The notes under the pieces: generated by a model
Told to the model about the DNA's origin: nothing
Databases searched by the model: none
Seen by the model: the letters and a program-made list of their open reading frames with translations, nothing else
Position numbers and translations under genes: made by a program
In this document: piece after piece, positions 5,975 to 6,140 of the stretch
Numbering within the stretch: the stretch's first letter is position 1
Layout of the letters: each line of letters starts with the position of its first letter
Origin: Bacteroidota bacterium
Lineage (GTDB): Bacteria; Bacteroidota; Bacteroidia; Bacteroidales; 4484-276
Assembly (NCBI GenBank): GCA_013203545.1
Contig: JABMQA010001071.1
Coordinates: 1 to 6,140, forward strand
DNA: 6,140 nucleotides
Reading direction: 5' to 3'

Positions 5975-6125
5975 TTAGATTCTTCGCTTCGCTCAGAATG
6001 ACAGGCTATTCGGTCTTTTTGACGAAGGGAGGGGGTGGATGGCGGCGAAGCCGCCATCCACCCCCTCCCCTAAAATCTTAAGTGATTGTCATTCTGAGTG
6101 TAACAAAGTGAAGCGAAGAATCTAA
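5975..6125. repeat. Intergenic inverted-repeat element (MITE-like or REP-like)
   Basis: The left arm has 16 nt at 5975-5990 (TTAGATTCTTCGCTTC), matched perfectly in reverse complement by 6110-6125. A second 12-nt block, CTCAGAATGACA at 5992-6003, matches 6087-6098. The left blocks are separated by one base and the right blocks by 11 nt, so the right arm is 10 nt longer. The 83 nt between the arms hold a GC-rich hairpin. It begins 43 nt after the fusion-gene stop. Arms of the TTCGCTTCGCTCAGAATGACA kind are, from memory, common intergenic repeats in Bacteroidota genomes. No transposase is present in it. Confidence 0.82.
6027..6069. repeat. Perfect 20-bp GC-rich hairpin with GAA loop
   Basis: 6027-6046 and 6050-6069 are exact reverse complements over 20 bp, with a 3-nt GAA loop between them. 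33 of the 43 bases are G or C in otherwise AT-rich intergenic DNA. The apex reads GCGAAGC on the plus strand, a sequence known to form an unusually stable DNA mini-hairpin. There is no U-tract right after it on either strand, so it is not a classic intrinsic terminator, though it could block RNA decay or polymerase. Confidence 0.9.
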
Positions 6126-6140
6126 AACTCATATTAATAA

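Noticed and set aside
5931..5978. ATG overlapping the fusion-gene stop (TGATG) opening a 15-codon frame that ends at the inverted repeat
   Set aside because: The peptide is too short and has no recognisable character; it could be a remnant of a gene cut by the repeat, but nothing in the sequence supports that.

Overview
This 6.1 kb window looks like chromosomal DNA of a member of the Bacteroidota, probably close to the Bacteroidales. Four genes have a TAnnTTTG promoter element at a sensible distance (the rpsT one is a complete TTTG-N19-TAnnTTTG). Most starts lack a Shine-Dalgarno sequence and sit in AT-rich leaders, and the gene families are typical of that phylum. Assignment below phylum is inference.

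Layout: (1) 1-192, non-coding, with a tandem heptamer array and a putative promoter. (2) 193-1521 (+), a NodB-fold, polysaccharide-deacetylase-like protein with altered metal motifs. (3) 1575-2379 (+), two overlapping, very AT-rich small membrane-protein genes of unknown function, the most accessory-looking part. (4) 2380-2490, a convergent gap with a second, degenerate heptamer array. (5) Three minus-strand genes: radC (2491-3189), rpsT (3284-3538) and a lipoprotein with a thioredoxin/TlpA-like domain (3639-4337). rpsT has its own promoter and a strong intrinsic terminator, so it is probably a separate transcription unit. (6) 4338-4509, a divergent promoter region. (7) 4510-5931 (+), a fusion of an AmgK-like sugar/aminoglycoside kinase domain with the C-terminal domain of RapZ. 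(8) 5975-6125, an intergenic inverted-repeat element with a perfect 20-bp GC-rich hairpin at its centre.

Functional links: the kinase-RapZ fusion and the deacetylase-like protein both point to envelope sugar metabolism, and the lipoprotein to envelope redox chemistry. rpsT and radC are housekeeping genes. No operon joins these functions. The points most worth following up are the fusion protein, the AT-rich two-gene cassette and the nested inverted-repeat element. I see no phage, transposase, CRISPR, tRNA or rRNA.
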